Positions 8,795-17,033 of a stretch of DNA of 64,000 nucleotides are shown here, in pieces (position 1 is the stretch's first letter; each line of letters starts with the position of its first letter). The position numbers and the translations under genes are program-made. A model generated the notes under the pieces. The model was not told the DNA's origin. It made no database searches and saw nothing but the letters and a program-made list of their open reading frames with translations. Origin of the DNA: Streptomyces sp. WM6386 (lineage in GTDB: Bacteria > Actinomycetota > Actinomycetes > Streptomycetales > Streptomycetaceae); NCBI RefSeq assembly GCF_000972385.1, contig NZ_JXTE01000001.1:1-64000 (forward strand). The letters run 5' to 3'.

Positions 8795-9007
8795 ATGACA
8801 GCGATCGTGCCGTCCGAGCTCAGGATGGCGAACGACATCGCCCGCAACCTCGGCCATCTGCCGGGGGAGCGGGCCGCCGAGGAGATCGCGGGGCACATCG
8901 GCAGGTTCTGGGACCCGAGGATGCGCACCAGGCTGCAGGAGTTCGTCGACGCCGGCGCGGACGGCCTCGACCCCCTGGTGGTGGCCGCGGTGAAGCTCCT
9001 GCGCTGA
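8795..9007 (+). CDS. fdsD: Formate dehydrogenase delta subunit
   Basis: A 70-residue protein starting one base after the fdsA stop. The helical sequence with NDIARNL, an HIGRFWDPRMR segment and a C-terminal VAAVKLL helix matches the FdsD/delta family found at the end of fds operons. It is thought to assist assembly or stability of the alpha subunit. A strong hairpin terminator follows 8 bases later and ends the operon. Confidence 0.88.
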   Translation: MTAIVPSELRMANDIARNLGHLPGERAAEEIAGHIGRFWDPRMRTRLQEFVDAGADGLDPLVVAAVKLLR

Positions 9008-9014
9008 ACAGACC

Positions 9015-9056
9015 GCGCCTGCGCCCGCTGCGGGGACGTGCAGCGGGCGCAGGCGC
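9015..9056. terminator. Hairpin terminator after the formate dehydrogenase operon
   Basis: A perfect 17-base inverted repeat (9015-9031 with 9040-9056) and an 8-base loop, just downstream of fdsD. There is no T-run, as is usual for Streptomyces terminators. Confidence 0.8.
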
Positions 9057-9121
9057 TCTCATGCCGGTCGGCATACAGTTCGTGCACCGGGCACGACTTC
9101 CTCCCCCTGTACATATCCCAA

Positions 9122-9137
9122 ATACTGCATACAGTAT
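9122..9137. promoter_or_regulatory. Operator-like inverted repeat upstream of the LysR gene, site e
   Basis: ATACTG-N4-CAGTAT perfect inverted repeat, 41 bases upstream of the LysR ATG. A further half-element GCATACAGT occurs at 9071-9079. This would place the LysR gene under the GntR regulators. Confidence 0.6.
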
Positions 9138-9177
9138 GGAGCTAGGTGGGGCGGCCTCGGGCAGAGAGGAGTCGTTC

Positions 9178-10110
9178 ATGCTGTTCCGGCAGCTCGAGTA
9201 CTTCGTGGCGGTGGCGCGGGAACGCCACTTCGCCCGGGCGGCGGAAGCCTGCTACGTCTCCCAGCCCGCGCTCTCGGCGGCGATAGCCAAGCTGGAGCGG
9301 GAGCTGAACGTCACGCTCATCAACCGGGGGCACAACTACCAGGGCCTGACCCCCGAGGGCGAGCGGCTCGTCGTGTGGGCCAAACGGATCCTCGCCGAAC
9401 AGGACGCGTTCAAGGCGGAGGTGGCCGCCGTGCAGTCCGGCATCACGGGCACGCTGCGGCTCGGCACGGACCCCACGGCGTCGACGACCCTGGCACTCCC
9501 CGTGGCCGCGTTCTGCGCCGCCCACCCCCTCGCCAAGGTGCAGGTGCGGTCCCGGCTGTCGACGAAGGAACTCCACCGCCAGCTGCGCGACTACGAACTC
9601 GACGTGGCGATCGCCCACTTCGACCCCGGCGACCAGGAGGGCCTCCAGGTCGTACCCCTCTACCAGGAGCGCTACATGCTGCTGGTGTCGGACGACCATC
9701 TGGTGGCGCAGTCCTCGACCGTGACATGGGCGGACGCGGCCCAGTTGCCGCTCGCGCTGCTGACGCCCGACATGCGGATCCGGCAGATCGTGGACACGGT
9801 GTTCGCGGAGAAGGGGTTCGTGGTCACCCCGCAGGTCGAGACGGACTCCATCGCCTCCCTCTACGCGCACGTCGGCGGCGGCGAGTGGGCCAGCATCGTG
9901 CCGCACACCTGGCTGCGGGCGATGCCCGTCATCGGCCGGACCAGGGCGCTGCCCCTGGTCGACCCGGAGGCCGGCGCGCAGGTGTCCGTGGCGATCCACG
10001 CCGCGACCCCCGGCTCGGTCGCCGCCCGTGCCTTCGTCAACGCGGCAACCGGCCTGTCCCTGGACGACTTCTTCGCCCGCCCGCTGCCCAGCGAGCACCG
10101 CGTGCGCTGA
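9178..10110 (+). CDS. LysR-family transcriptional regulator
   Basis: A 310-residue regulator. The N-terminal winged helix (residues 1-65: LEYFVAVARERHFARAAE, then SQPALSAAIAKLERELNV) is typical, and residues about 90-300 form the periplasmic-binding-protein-like effector domain. The start is the ATG behind AGAGAGGAG. It is convergent with the acyl-CoA synthetase gene (21 bases apart) and about 1.7 kb from the acyl-CoA synthetase/oxc divergent promoter, where two T-N11-A palindromes occur. It is therefore the best candidate activator of oxalate activation and decarboxylation (inference). An ATAC/GTAT element upstream suggests it is itself controlled by a GntR protein. Confidence 0.92.
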   Translation: MLFRQLEYFVAVARERHFARAAEACYVSQPALSAAIAKLERELNVTLINRGHNYQGLTPEGERLVVWAKRILAEQDAFKAEVAAVQSGITGTLRLGTDPTASTTLALPVAAFCAAHPLAKVQVRSRLSTKELHRQLRDYELDVAIAHFDPGDQEGLQVVPLYQERYMLLVSDDHLVAQSSTVTWADAAQLPLALLTPDMRIRQIVDTVFAEKGFVVTPQVETDSIASLYAHVGGGEWASIVPHTWLRAMPVIGRTRALPLVDPEAGAQVSVAIHAATPGSVAARAFVNAATGLSLDDFFARPLPSEHRVR

Positions 10111-10131
10111 GCCCACCGTCCGGAGCCCGTG

Positions 10132-11712
10132 TCAGGGGGCGAATCGTGCCTGCACCGCCTTTCGATCCAGCCCGCCCTTCGCGGTGTACGGCAGCGCGGT
10201 GACCAGCTCGAGCCGGTCCGGCACCTCGAACGCGGCCAGCCGGTCACGGCAGTAGCGCAGGATCTCCCCGCGCCCCACGCTCTCGCCCTCCCGCACCACC
10301 ACGGCGGCGCCCACCCGCTGCCCGTACACCGTGTCGGGCACGGCGAACACGGCCGTCTCGGCCACCCCCGGACACCCGGCGAGGATGTCCTCGACATGCT
10401 CGGGCGAGATCTTCTCGCCGCCGCGGTTGATGAGGTTCTTGATACGCCCGGTCAGGGACAGGTACCCGTCCGCGTCCAGAGTGCCCAGATCGCCGGTGCG
10501 CAGCCAGCCGTCGACGAAGGTGTACGCCGTCCCCTCCCGGTCGCCGAGATAGCCGCGCGCGACGGTGGGACCGTGCACCCACAACTCGCCCTCGACACCC
10601 ACCGGACAGGCCCGCCCGCCGCGGTCGAGCACCCGGATCTCGACACCGGTCGGCCGCCCGACCGAACCGTGCTTCAGCGCACCCCGCCCCGGCAGCGGCT
10701 CGCTGGTCGCCTGGTGCGAGGACTCCGTCATCCCGTACGCGGACAGCAACGGCGCCCCGAACGTACGCTCCAACGCCCGCTGGGTCGCCGGGTTGAGAGG
10801 AGCACTGCCACTGCGTACGAACTTCAGGGCCGGCGCCTGCGGGCCCGGGTACTCCCGCTCCGACCGGTCCAGCAGGATCTCGTGGATGGCCGGGGCCGCG
10901 GTGAACCAGGTGGCGCCCACGGCGCGCATGTCGTTCCAGAACGTGCCGGCCGTGAACCGGCCGCGCGCGGGCAGCAGCACACAGCCCCCGCTGGCGAGGG
11001 AGGCCAGCAGTGCCGCGAACAGCCCGTGACCGTGGAAGAAGGGCATCACCGCGACCGTGGCGTCGTCGGGCCCCAACTCGTAGGTGGTACACAGGGAGTG
11101 GACGGAGGCGGCCACGTTGGCGTGAGTGAGCGGGACCATTTTCGCCCGGTCGCTGGTACCGGCGGTGTAGAGAACGAGCGCGTCATGGGCGGACAACTCA
11201 CCTGCTGAGCCGCTGACCTGGGGCGCGGCACACGCGCCGGGTTCGAACACGACGGCCGCCGTCCCCGCACGGGAGACGTCCACGCGCAGCGGCCAGGCCG
11301 GGACCGGCAGCGGGGCGCCCGCCGCGGCCGGGCCCAGCAGGACCGTCCGAGCCCCCAACGCATTGATACGCGCCGAGAGTTGGGACTCGGGCAGCGACGG
11401 ATCCAGCGGAGCCACCACCAGACCGGCCCGCGCCGCTCCGAGGAGCGCGACGACGAACTCCGCGGTGTTGGCGCAGATCAGGCCGACCGCGTCACCGCGG
11501 CGCAACCCCGTGCCGCCGAGCCGCGCCGCCACCGCGTCCGCCAGGGCCGCGAGACCCCGGTAGGACAGCGGCACCCGCTCCCCGGTGACGACCAGGGCCC
11601 GGGCGTACGGGCGTTCACGCACCTGCGCGTCGAGGAGATCGACGAGGCCCGTGACCGTCGGAGGCCGGTACCGGTTCGCGTCGCGCACGGATGCCGCGGC
11701 CGCAGCGGCCAT
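10132..11712 (-). CDS. Acyl-CoA synthetase (AMP-forming), probable oxalate-CoA ligase
   Basis: A 526-residue member of the adenylate-forming superfamily. Motifs: YTAGTSDRAK (182-191, ATP loop), YGMTESSHQ (326-334), GWLRTGDLG (402-410) and GRIKNLINRGGEKISP (422-437). The TESSHQ segment resembles the plant AAE3 and yeast Pcs60 oxalyl-CoA synthetases; with divergent oxc and nearby frc this supports oxalate + CoA + ATP to oxalyl-CoA. In the C-terminal A10 motif the usual catalytic Lys position appears to be Gly514, with a Lys at 512; a shifted lysine is an alternative reading. The ATG start follows a GAGGGGGTGGGG site. Oxalate specificity is inferred from context. Confidence 0.8.
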   Translation of the reverse strand: MAAAAAASVRDANRYRPPTVTGLVDLLDAQVRERPYARALVVTGERVPLSYRGLAALADAVAARLGGTGLRRGDAVGLICANTAEFVVALLGAARAGLVVAPLDPSLPESQLSARINALGARTVLLGPAAAGAPLPVPAWPLRVDVSRAGTAAVVFEPGACAAPQVSGSAGELSAHDALVLYTAGTSDRAKMVPLTHANVAASVHSLCTTYELGPDDATVAVMPFFHGHGLFAALLASLASGGCVLLPARGRFTAGTFWNDMRAVGATWFTAAPAIHEILLDRSEREYPGPQAPALKFVRSGSAPLNPATQRALERTFGAPLLSAYGMTESSHQATSEPLPGRGALKHGSVGRPTGVEIRVLDRGGRACPVGVEGELWVHGPTVARGYLGDREGTAYTFVDGWLRTGDLGTLDADGYLSLTGRIKNLINRGGEKISPEHVEDILAGCPGVAETAVFAVPDTVYGQRVGAAVVVREGESVGRGEILRYCRDRLAAFEVPDRLELVTALPYTAKGGLDRKAVQARFAP

Positions 11713-11806
11713 GACCCCACCCCCTCGCGCCCAGGTCCGATGCTTCAGTCCTCTGCGAGCCTGCGGTGACCTGCGGCGCACGTCCAATACCTACTGCCGA
11801 ACGACC

Positions 11807-11871
11807 GATAGCAGCCGTCTATCAAGGGAGTTGCGAGGGCCCTCGGCAGCCGTCGATAGATGTTGTTTATC
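11807..11871. promoter_or_regulatory. Paired LysR-type (T-N11-A) elements in the acyl-CoA synthetase/oxc intergenic region
   Basis: Two copies of GATAG-N7-(C/T)TATC: 11807-11823 (spacer CAGCCGT) and 11855-11871 (spacer ATGTTGT), with centres 48 bases apart. Both contain the T-N11-A pattern of LysR-type operators. They sit between divergent starts at 11712 and 11970 and are unlike the ATAC/GTAT elements of the other genes. The nearby LysR regulator is the likely binder. Confidence 0.55.
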
Positions 11872-11969
11872 GGCTGGTCGCCGATGGGTCTTGGACGCGG
11901 ACGGACGCGCTGCGGATGGTGAGAGCAGTAGCCGCTCCGGCAGGACCTGCCCAAGGAGGACCTCGGACC

Positions 11970-13718
11970 ATGACCGCCCCCTCGCCACTGGAGACCGCGG
12001 CAGCAGCCGACGTTCCGACCGAGCTCACCGACGGGTACCACCTGGTCGTCGACGCGCTCAGGATGAACGATGTCGACACCATCTACGGCGTGGTCGGCAT
12101 CCCGATCACCGACCTGGCCCGCCTCGCCCAGGCCCAGGGCATCCGTTACATCGGCTTCCGTCACGAGAGCAACGCCGGACACGCGGCGGCCATCGCCGGC
12201 TACCTCAACAAGAAGCCCGGCGTCGCCCTGACGGTGTCGGCCCCCGGCTTCCTCAACGGCCTGGTCGCGCTGGCGAACGCGACCACCAACTGCTTCCCCA
12301 TGGTCCAGATCTCCGGCTCCAGCGAGCGCCACCTAGTCGACCTCAAACAGGGCGACTACGAGGAGATGGACCAACTCGCCGCCGCCCAGCCCTTCGTGAA
12401 GGCCGCCTACCGGGTCAGCCGCGTCGAGGACATCGGCCGCGGTATCGCTCGCGCCCTGCGCACCGCGATCTCCGGACGACCCGGCGGTGTCTACCTCGAC
12501 ATTCCCGCCGCGGTGCTCGGCGCCATCATGCCCAAAGCCGAGGGCGAGCGCACGCTGAGCCGCCTCGTGGACCCCGCCCCGCGCCAACTGCCCGCACCGG
12601 AGGCCGTGGACCGTGCGATCGAGTTGCTGGCCTCCGCCGAACGCCCGCTGGTGGTGCTCGGCAAGGGCGCGGCGTACGCCCAGGCGGACGCCAAGGTACG
12701 GGAGTTCATCGAGTCGACCGGCATCCCCTACGTACCGATGTCGATGGCGAAGGGCCTGCTGCCCGACGACCACCCGCAGTCGGCCGCAACCGCCCGGTCC
12801 CTGGCGCTGAAGAAGGCCGACGTCGTGATGCTGATCGGCGCCCGCCTCAACTGGCTCCTCGGCCATGGGCAGGCGGGGTGGAATCCCGACGCCAAGTTCA
12901 TCCAGATCGACATCGACCCCAAGGAGATGGACAGCAACCAGCCCATCTCCGCCCCGCTCGTCGGGGACATCGAGTCGGTGCTCGACGTGCTCGCCGAACG
13001 CACCAAGCCCGGCCAGATCCAGGCCCCTTCGGCGTGGCGGGACGAACTGGGGCAGCGCTCGGCGCAGAACGTCGCCAAGATGGCCAGGCGCCTTGAGGCC
13101 GACCCGCACCCCATGCAGTTCATGGGCGCCCTGAAGGCCGTACGCGACGTCGTACATCAGCACCCGCAGACGTACATCGTCAACGAGGGCGCCAACGCCC
13201 TGGACATCGCGCGCAACGTCATCGACATGCACGTGCCGCGCCACCGCCTGGACAGCGGCACCTGGGGCGTCATGGGCATCGGCATGGGGTACGCCATCGC
13301 CGCCGCCGTCGAGAGCGGCGCACCGGTCGTCGCCATCGAGGGCGACAGCGCCTTCGGGTTCAGCGGCATCGAGATCGAGACCATCTGCCGCTACCAACTG
13401 CCCGTCGTCACCGTGATCATGAACAACGGCGGTGTCTACCGCGGCGACGACGTCAACCCGTACGACGACGCACCCTCGCCCACCACCCTGATGTCGGCGG
13501 CCCGCCACGACCTGCTCATCGAGTCGTTCGGTGGCAAGGGCTACCGCGCCACCACCCCCGCCGAGGTCACCGCCGCCCTGACCGAGGCCCTCGCCTCCGG
13601 CGGCCCGGCGCTCATCGACTGCGTGATCGACCCGTCGGCCGGCACCGAGAGCGGCCACATCTCACACCTCAACCCCAAGGGCATCACCGTCGGCAACATC
13701 ACGCCGGCCAAGAAGTGA
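11970..13718 (+). CDS. oxc: Oxalyl-CoA decarboxylase
   Basis: A 582-residue thiamine diphosphate enzyme converting oxalyl-CoA to formyl-CoA and CO2. The N-terminal pyrimidine-binding domain has [12 protein letters not shown] and the conserved Glu66 ([11 protein letters not shown]). [20 protein letters not shown] is strongly oxalyl-CoA-decarboxylase-like. The middle domain begins near residue 200. The pyrophosphate domain has GDSAFGFSG and, about 25 residues on, MNNGGVY, i.e. the GDG/GDS-N26-NN thiamine diphosphate motif. The ATG at 11970 has an AAGGAGGA site and gives family length; the upstream in-frame extension is unlikely. The frc gene follows 29 bases later. Confidence 0.95.
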   Translation: MTAPSPLETAAAADVPTELTDGYHLVVDALRMNDVDTIYGVVGIPITDLARLAQAQGIRYIGFRHESNAGHAAAIAGYLNKKPGVALTVSAPGFLNGLVALANATTNCFPMVQISGSSERHLVDLKQGDYEEMDQLAAAQPFVKAAYRVSRVEDIGRGIARALRTAISGRPGGVYLDIPAAVLGAIMPKAEGERTLSRLVDPAPRQLPAPEAVDRAIELLASAERPLVVLGKGAAYAQADAKVREFIESTGIPYVPMSMAKGLLPDDHPQSAATARSLALKKADVVMLIGARLNWLLGHGQAGWNPDAKFIQIDIDPKEMDSNQPISAPLVGDIESVLDVLAERTKPGQIQAPSAWRDELGQRSAQNVAKMARRLEADPHPMQFMGALKAVRDVVHQHPQTYIVNEGANALDIARNVIDMHVPRHRLDSGTWGVMGIGMGYAIAAAVESGAPVVAIEGDSAFGFSGIEIETICRYQLPVVTVIMNNGGVYRGDDVNPYDDAPSPTTLMSAARHDLLIESFGGKGYRATTPAEVTAALTEALASGGPALIDCVIDPSAGTESGHISHLNPKGITVGNITPAKK

Positions 13719-13747
13719 CCACGCAACTTCACGAAAAGGAAGCACAC

Positions 13748-15004
13748 ATGAGTGACAAGCCGCTCGCCGGAATCAAGGTGATCGACTTCACCGGGGTCCA
13801 GGCCGGCCCCGCCTGCACACAGATGCTCGCCTGGTTCGGCGCCGACGTCCTGAAGGTGGAGCGTCCCAACGGCGGCGATGTGACTCGCCGTCAACTCCGG
13901 GACATCGAGGACCTCGACGCGCTCTACTTCACGATGCTCAACAGCAACAAGCGCTCCCTCGCCATCAACACCAAGACCACCGAGGGCAAGGAGGTCCTGG
14001 AGAAGCTCATCGAGGGCGCCGACGTCCTGGTGGAGAACTTCGCCCCGGGCGCCCTGGACCGGATGGGCTTCACCTGGGAGCGCATCCAGGAGCTCAACCC
14101 GCGCCTGATCTTCGGCTCGGTCAAGGGCTTCAACGACCAGTCGTCCTGGAACGACCTCAAGGTCTACGAGAACGTCGCCCAGTGCGCGGGCGGCGCCGCC
14201 TCCACCACCGGCTTCTGGGACGGCCCGCCGACCATCTCCGGTGCCGCCCTCGGCGACACCAACACCGGTATGCACCTGGCGATCGGCATCCTCACCGCGA
14301 TCATCGACCGGGGCAGGACCGGCAAGGGCCAGAAGGTGTCCGTCTCCATGCAGGACGCCGTCCTCAACCTCTGCCGGGTCAAGCTGCGCGACCAGCAGCG
14401 CCTGGAGCGGGTCGGCTACCTGGAGGAGTACCCGCAGTACCCCAACGGCGAGTTCACCGACGTGGTGCCGCGCGGCGGCAACGCGGGCGGCGGCGGCCAG
14501 CCCGGCTGGGTGCTCAAGTGCAAGGGCTGGGAGACCGACCCGAACGCGTACATCTACTTCACCGTCCAGGAGCAGAACTGGAAGCGCACCGCCGAGGTCA
14601 TCGGGCGCCCCGAGTGGGCCGAGGACCCGGAGTACGCCACCGCGCGCGCCCGTCAGTCGCACATCTTCGAGATCTTCGAGGAGATCGAGAAGTGGCTCGC
14701 GGACAAGACCAAGTACGAGGCCGTCGACATCCTGCGTGAGTGGGAGGTGCCCTGCGCCCCCGTGATGAGTATGAAGGAGATCGCCTACGACGAGGACCTG
14801 CGCCGCAGCGGCACCGTCGTCGAGGTCGAGCAGAAGGAGCGCGGCACCTATCTGACGGTCGGCAGCCCGGTGAAGTTCTCCTCCTTCAAGCCGGACGTCA
14901 CCGGCGCCCCGCTGCTCGGCGAGCACAGCTCCGAGGTCCTGGTCGAGCTCGGCTACGACGAGGAGACCATCGGCCGGCTGAAGGAGAGCGGCGTCATCGT
15001 CTGA
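13748..15004 (+). CDS. frc: Formyl-CoA:oxalate CoA-transferase
   Basis: A 418-residue class III CoA-transferase that moves CoA from formyl-CoA to oxalate, releasing formate for the fds enzyme. The catalytic aspartate is Asp170 in GDTNTGMHL, matching Asp169 of the Oxalobacter enzyme, and the mobile glycine loop GGGGQ is at 247-251. The N-terminal Rossmann half ([18 protein letters not shown]) is typical. The ATG at 13748 has an AAAAGGA site and sits 29 bases after oxc, so the two are co-transcribed. A strong bidirectional terminator follows. Confidence 0.95.
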   Translation: MSDKPLAGIKVIDFTGVQAGPACTQMLAWFGADVLKVERPNGGDVTRRQLRDIEDLDALYFTMLNSNKRSLAINTKTTEGKEVLEKLIEGADVLVENFAPGALDRMGFTWERIQELNPRLIFGSVKGFNDQSSWNDLKVYENVAQCAGGAASTTGFWDGPPTISGAALGDTNTGMHLAIGILTAIIDRGRTGKGQKVSVSMQDAVLNLCRVKLRDQQRLERVGYLEEYPQYPNGEFTDVVPRGGNAGGGGQPGWVLKCKGWETDPNAYIYFTVQEQNWKRTAEVIGRPEWAEDPEYATARARQSHIFEIFEEIEKWLADKTKYEAVDILREWEVPCAPVMSMKEIAYDEDLRRSGTVVEVEQKERGTYLTVGSPVKFSSFKPDVTGAPLLGEHSSEVLVELGYDEETIGRLKESGVIV

Positions 15005-15020
15005 CCCGAGTCCGACGACA

Positions 15021-15058
15021 CGGAAGCGGCCGTGGCCTTCGGGCCACGGCCGCTTCCG
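15021..15058. terminator. Bidirectional hairpin terminator between frc and the PAS gene
   Basis: A perfect 17-base inverted repeat with a TTCG tetraloop (15021-15037/15042-15058), 16 bases after the frc stop and 18 bases from the end of the convergent PAS gene. Confidence 0.88.
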
Positions 15059-15076
15059 TATGCGGTCCGCCGGGGC

Positions 15077-15502
15077 TCAGACCGAGGCCTCGGCCCGTCG
15101 CCGCATCAACTCCCGCTCCCGCTCACGGCGTGCGGTCACGTCCCGGATGACCGCACCGACGTACGTGCTGCCGTCGGGGCCCGGCAGCAGCACCACGCTG
15201 AACTCGATGGACAGTTTGCGGCCGTCCGCCGCCAGCGCGGGCACGTTCAGCAGGTCCGCGTCGCCGTACTTGGTGGAGCCGCGCTCCATGGCCTCCTCGA
15301 AGCCGTCCCAGTGCCGCTTGCGGTGCCGCTCGGGGATGATGACGTCCAGACTGCGCCCGTCCACATCGGCCGCCGAGAACCCGAAGATGCGCTCAGCCCC
15401 CCGGTTCCAGTAGCGGATCAGTCCTTCGCCGTCGATGATCACGATGCCGTCGGGCGCCTGGGCGGCCATACCCAGCACCACATCGGGATGCAGATCTTCC
15501 AT
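15077..15502 (-). CDS. Stand-alone PAS-domain protein
   Basis: A 141-residue cytoplasmic protein made almost entirely of one PAS domain plus PAC: APDGIVIIDGEGLIRYWN, then RGAERIFGFSAADV, and a C-terminal IRDVTARRERERELMRRR helix. No kinase, cyclase or DNA-binding output is attached, so it may act as a sensory adaptor or be linked to an output elsewhere. The ATG has a CGGAGGCGAC ribosome-binding site. Operator-like site f (15552-15573) is 50 bases upstream, which suggests it belongs to the oxalate regulon. The ligand is unknown. Confidence 0.88.
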   Translation of the reverse strand: MEDLHPDVVLGMAAQAPDGIVIIDGEGLIRYWNRGAERIFGFSAADVDGRSLDVIIPERHRKRHWDGFEEAMERGSTKYGDADLLNVPALAADGRKLSIEFSVVLLPGPDGSTYVGAVIRDVTARRERERELMRRRAEASV

Positions 15503-15551
15503 GTCGCCTCCGAGCCGGGGCCGTTGGATGCTGAACGACTACAGGTCGGCA

Positions 15552-15573
15552 GTATACAGAGGATCGTATACAG
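15552..15573. promoter_or_regulatory. Operator-like direct repeat, site f
   Basis: GTATACAG occurs twice in direct orientation (15552-15559 and 15566-15573) with a 14-base period, each copy containing the GTATAC palindrome. It lies upstream of the PAS gene and matches the core of sites b-e. Confidence 0.55.
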
Positions 15574-15596
15574 GATCCAGGCCTCGAACGACTGAG

Positions 15597-15645
15597 GCGG
15601 GACCCCTCCGGCGCAGGGGGCGCTCCCCGCCGGTAGAGGTCCCGC
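15597..15645. terminator. Hairpin downstream of the ketopantoate-reductase-like gene
   Basis: GCGGGACC (15597-15604) pairs with GGTCCCGC (15638-15645), enclosing a further CCGGCG/CGCCGG stem. It lies between the minus-strand ketopantoate-reductase-like gene and the PAS gene and probably ends the former's transcript. Confidence 0.6.
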
Positions 15646-15666
15646 CGTCGTGCAGCGGAGGGCCGG

Positions 15667-15765
15667 TCAGCCCTGGGTGGCCGCGCCCCGCAGGGTGATG
15701 CGGTCCGCCCCCGCGTGCACGTTCATGGAGGTGCCGTCCCGTGGCGGCGAGTTGGGCCGTCTCAT
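15667..15765 (-). CDS. Very small ORF translationally coupled to the ketopantoate-reductase-like gene
   Basis: A 32-codon frame whose ATG overlaps the stop of the upstream reductase (ATGA) and which ends just before the hairpin at 15597-15645. Almost every third position is G or C, as in neighbouring genes, and the last 19 residues read like the natural end of a protein. It could be a real micro-protein, or the joined ends of a gene that lost its middle. No family is recognised. Confidence 0.25.
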   Translation of the reverse strand: MRRPNSPPRDGTSMNVHAGADRITLRGAATQG

Positions 15766-16733
15766 GCGGCGGTCCGGTGGGCGAGGAGGTCGCTGATGGC
15801 GTGGACGGTACGGAGGGTGGGGACGTCCGTGTCGGTGATGTCGGCCAGCTCCACGACCGCGGCGAGGAGGACGTCGAGTTCGAGAGGCTTGCCCGCCTCC
15901 AGGTCCTGGAGGGTGGAGGTGCGGTGGTCGCCGACGCGTTCGGCGCCGGCCAGCCGTCGCTCGATGGAGATCCCGATGTCGCAGCCGAGTGCCTCGGCGA
16001 CGGCCAGAGTCTCCTGCATCATCGTTTCGATGACTTGGCGGGTGCCACCGTGGTGGCACATCTGGCGCATGGTGGCGCGGGCCAACGCGCTGATCGGGTT
16101 GAAGCTGATGTTGCCGAGCAGCTTGAGCCAGATGTCGTTGCGCAGGTCGGGTTCGACGGGGCACTTGAGTCCGCCGGCCTTCATGGCCTCGCTGAAGGCC
16201 TGGCAGCGCTTGGAGGTCGACCGGTCCGGTTCGCCGATGGAGAAGCGGGTGCCTTCCAGGTGGCGGACCACGCCCGGGCCTTCGAGTTCGGTGGCGGCGT
16301 AGACCACGCAGCCGATGGCGCGTTCGGGGGCGAGCACCGCACTGACCGCCCCTTGCGGATCCACGCTGTCGATGCGGTGGCCGTCATACGGGCCGCCGTG
16401 TTGGTGGAAGTACCACCAGGGGATGCCGTTCTGGGCGGCGATGACGGCCGTGGTGTCGTTCAGGAGTGGCTCGATGAGCGGCCCGCACGCCGCGTACGAG
16501 TTGGCTTTGAGCCCGAGGAAGACGTAGTCGACGGGCCCGATCTCCTGGGGGTTGTCGGTGGCGTGGGTGTGGGCGGTGAAGTCCCCGCGGGGGCTGAGGA
16601 CTTGTACGCCGTCGCGCCTCATGGCCGCGAGGTGCGGTCCACGGGCGATGAGGTGGACGTCGGCGCCTGCGCGGTGCAGGGCGGCGCCGACGTAGGCGCC
16701 GATGGCTCCGGCGCCGAGGACTGCGACTTTCAC
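15762..16733 (-). CDS. Ketopantoate reductase-like (ApbA/PanE family) NADPH-dependent oxidoreductase
   Basis: A 323-residue two-domain enzyme starting at GTG. Residues 1-30 carry the Rossmann motif GAGAIGAYVG (8-17). A QNGIPWW segment follows near 100, and the C-terminal helical domain has NDIWLKLLGNISFNPISAL with the family's conserved Lys and Asn. The classical reaction is NADPH reduction of 2-dehydropantoate to pantoate. Placement between a PAS gene and a GntR gene, with a weak operator-like site upstream, suggests reduction of another short 2-oxo acid linked to oxalate metabolism (inference). A tiny coupled frame follows it. Confidence 0.87.
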   Translation of the reverse strand: MKVAVLGAGAIGAYVGAALHRAGADVHLIARGPHLAAMRRDGVQVLSPRGDFTAHTHATDNPQEIGPVDYVFLGLKANSYAACGPLIEPLLNDTTAVIAAQNGIPWWYFHQHGGPYDGHRIDSVDPQGAVSAVLAPERAIGCVVYAATELEGPGVVRHLEGTRFSIGEPDRSTSKRCQAFSEAMKAGGLKCPVEPDLRNDIWLKLLGNISFNPISALARATMRQMCHHGGTRQVIETMMQETLAVAEALGCDIGISIERRLAGAERVGDHRTSTLQDLEAGKPLELDVLLAAVVELADITDTDVPTLRTVHAISDLLAHRTAA

Positions 16734-17033
16734 TGGGTGGCGCTCCGTTCGGTCGAGGGTGTACCGCGGAACTGTCGAAATCTGTCGACGAAATATTGTC
16801 TACAGGATGGAACGAGTACCAGCAAGAGTTTGGGACGGCACCCGGACGGCCGCCCGTGGCGCGTCAGAAGCGCGGGCCGTTTGCTCATCCGCGCTCGTGA
16901 GCTGCTGGTACGGCCCACCGGTGAGGGCCCAACTCCCGGGTGTCCAGCGGTTTGTGCGCCGTAGACTGTAGGCGAAAGCCAATCCATACTTGGCTCTCGC
17001 ATACAGCGATGACGCTGCTGAGGAGGGCCCGTG
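16734..17033. other. Divergent intergenic region with weak operator-like elements (sites g and h)
   Basis: A 300-base region between the ketopantoate-reductase-like gene and the third GntR gene. Near the former is a degenerate AAATATTGTCTACAGGAT element (about 16790-16807). Near the latter, CATAC occurs at 16985-16989 and 17000-17004 with a 15-base period, the second as CATACAG. Both are weaker than sites b-f. No clear sigma-factor promoter was identified, and the rest of the region shows nothing. Confidence 0.35.

Noticed and set aside
4157..9114. Very long open frames on the minus strand opposite fdsB and fdsA
   Set aside because: They are mirror frames of the GC-rich formate dehydrogenase genes, with no family motifs and no ribosome-binding sites.
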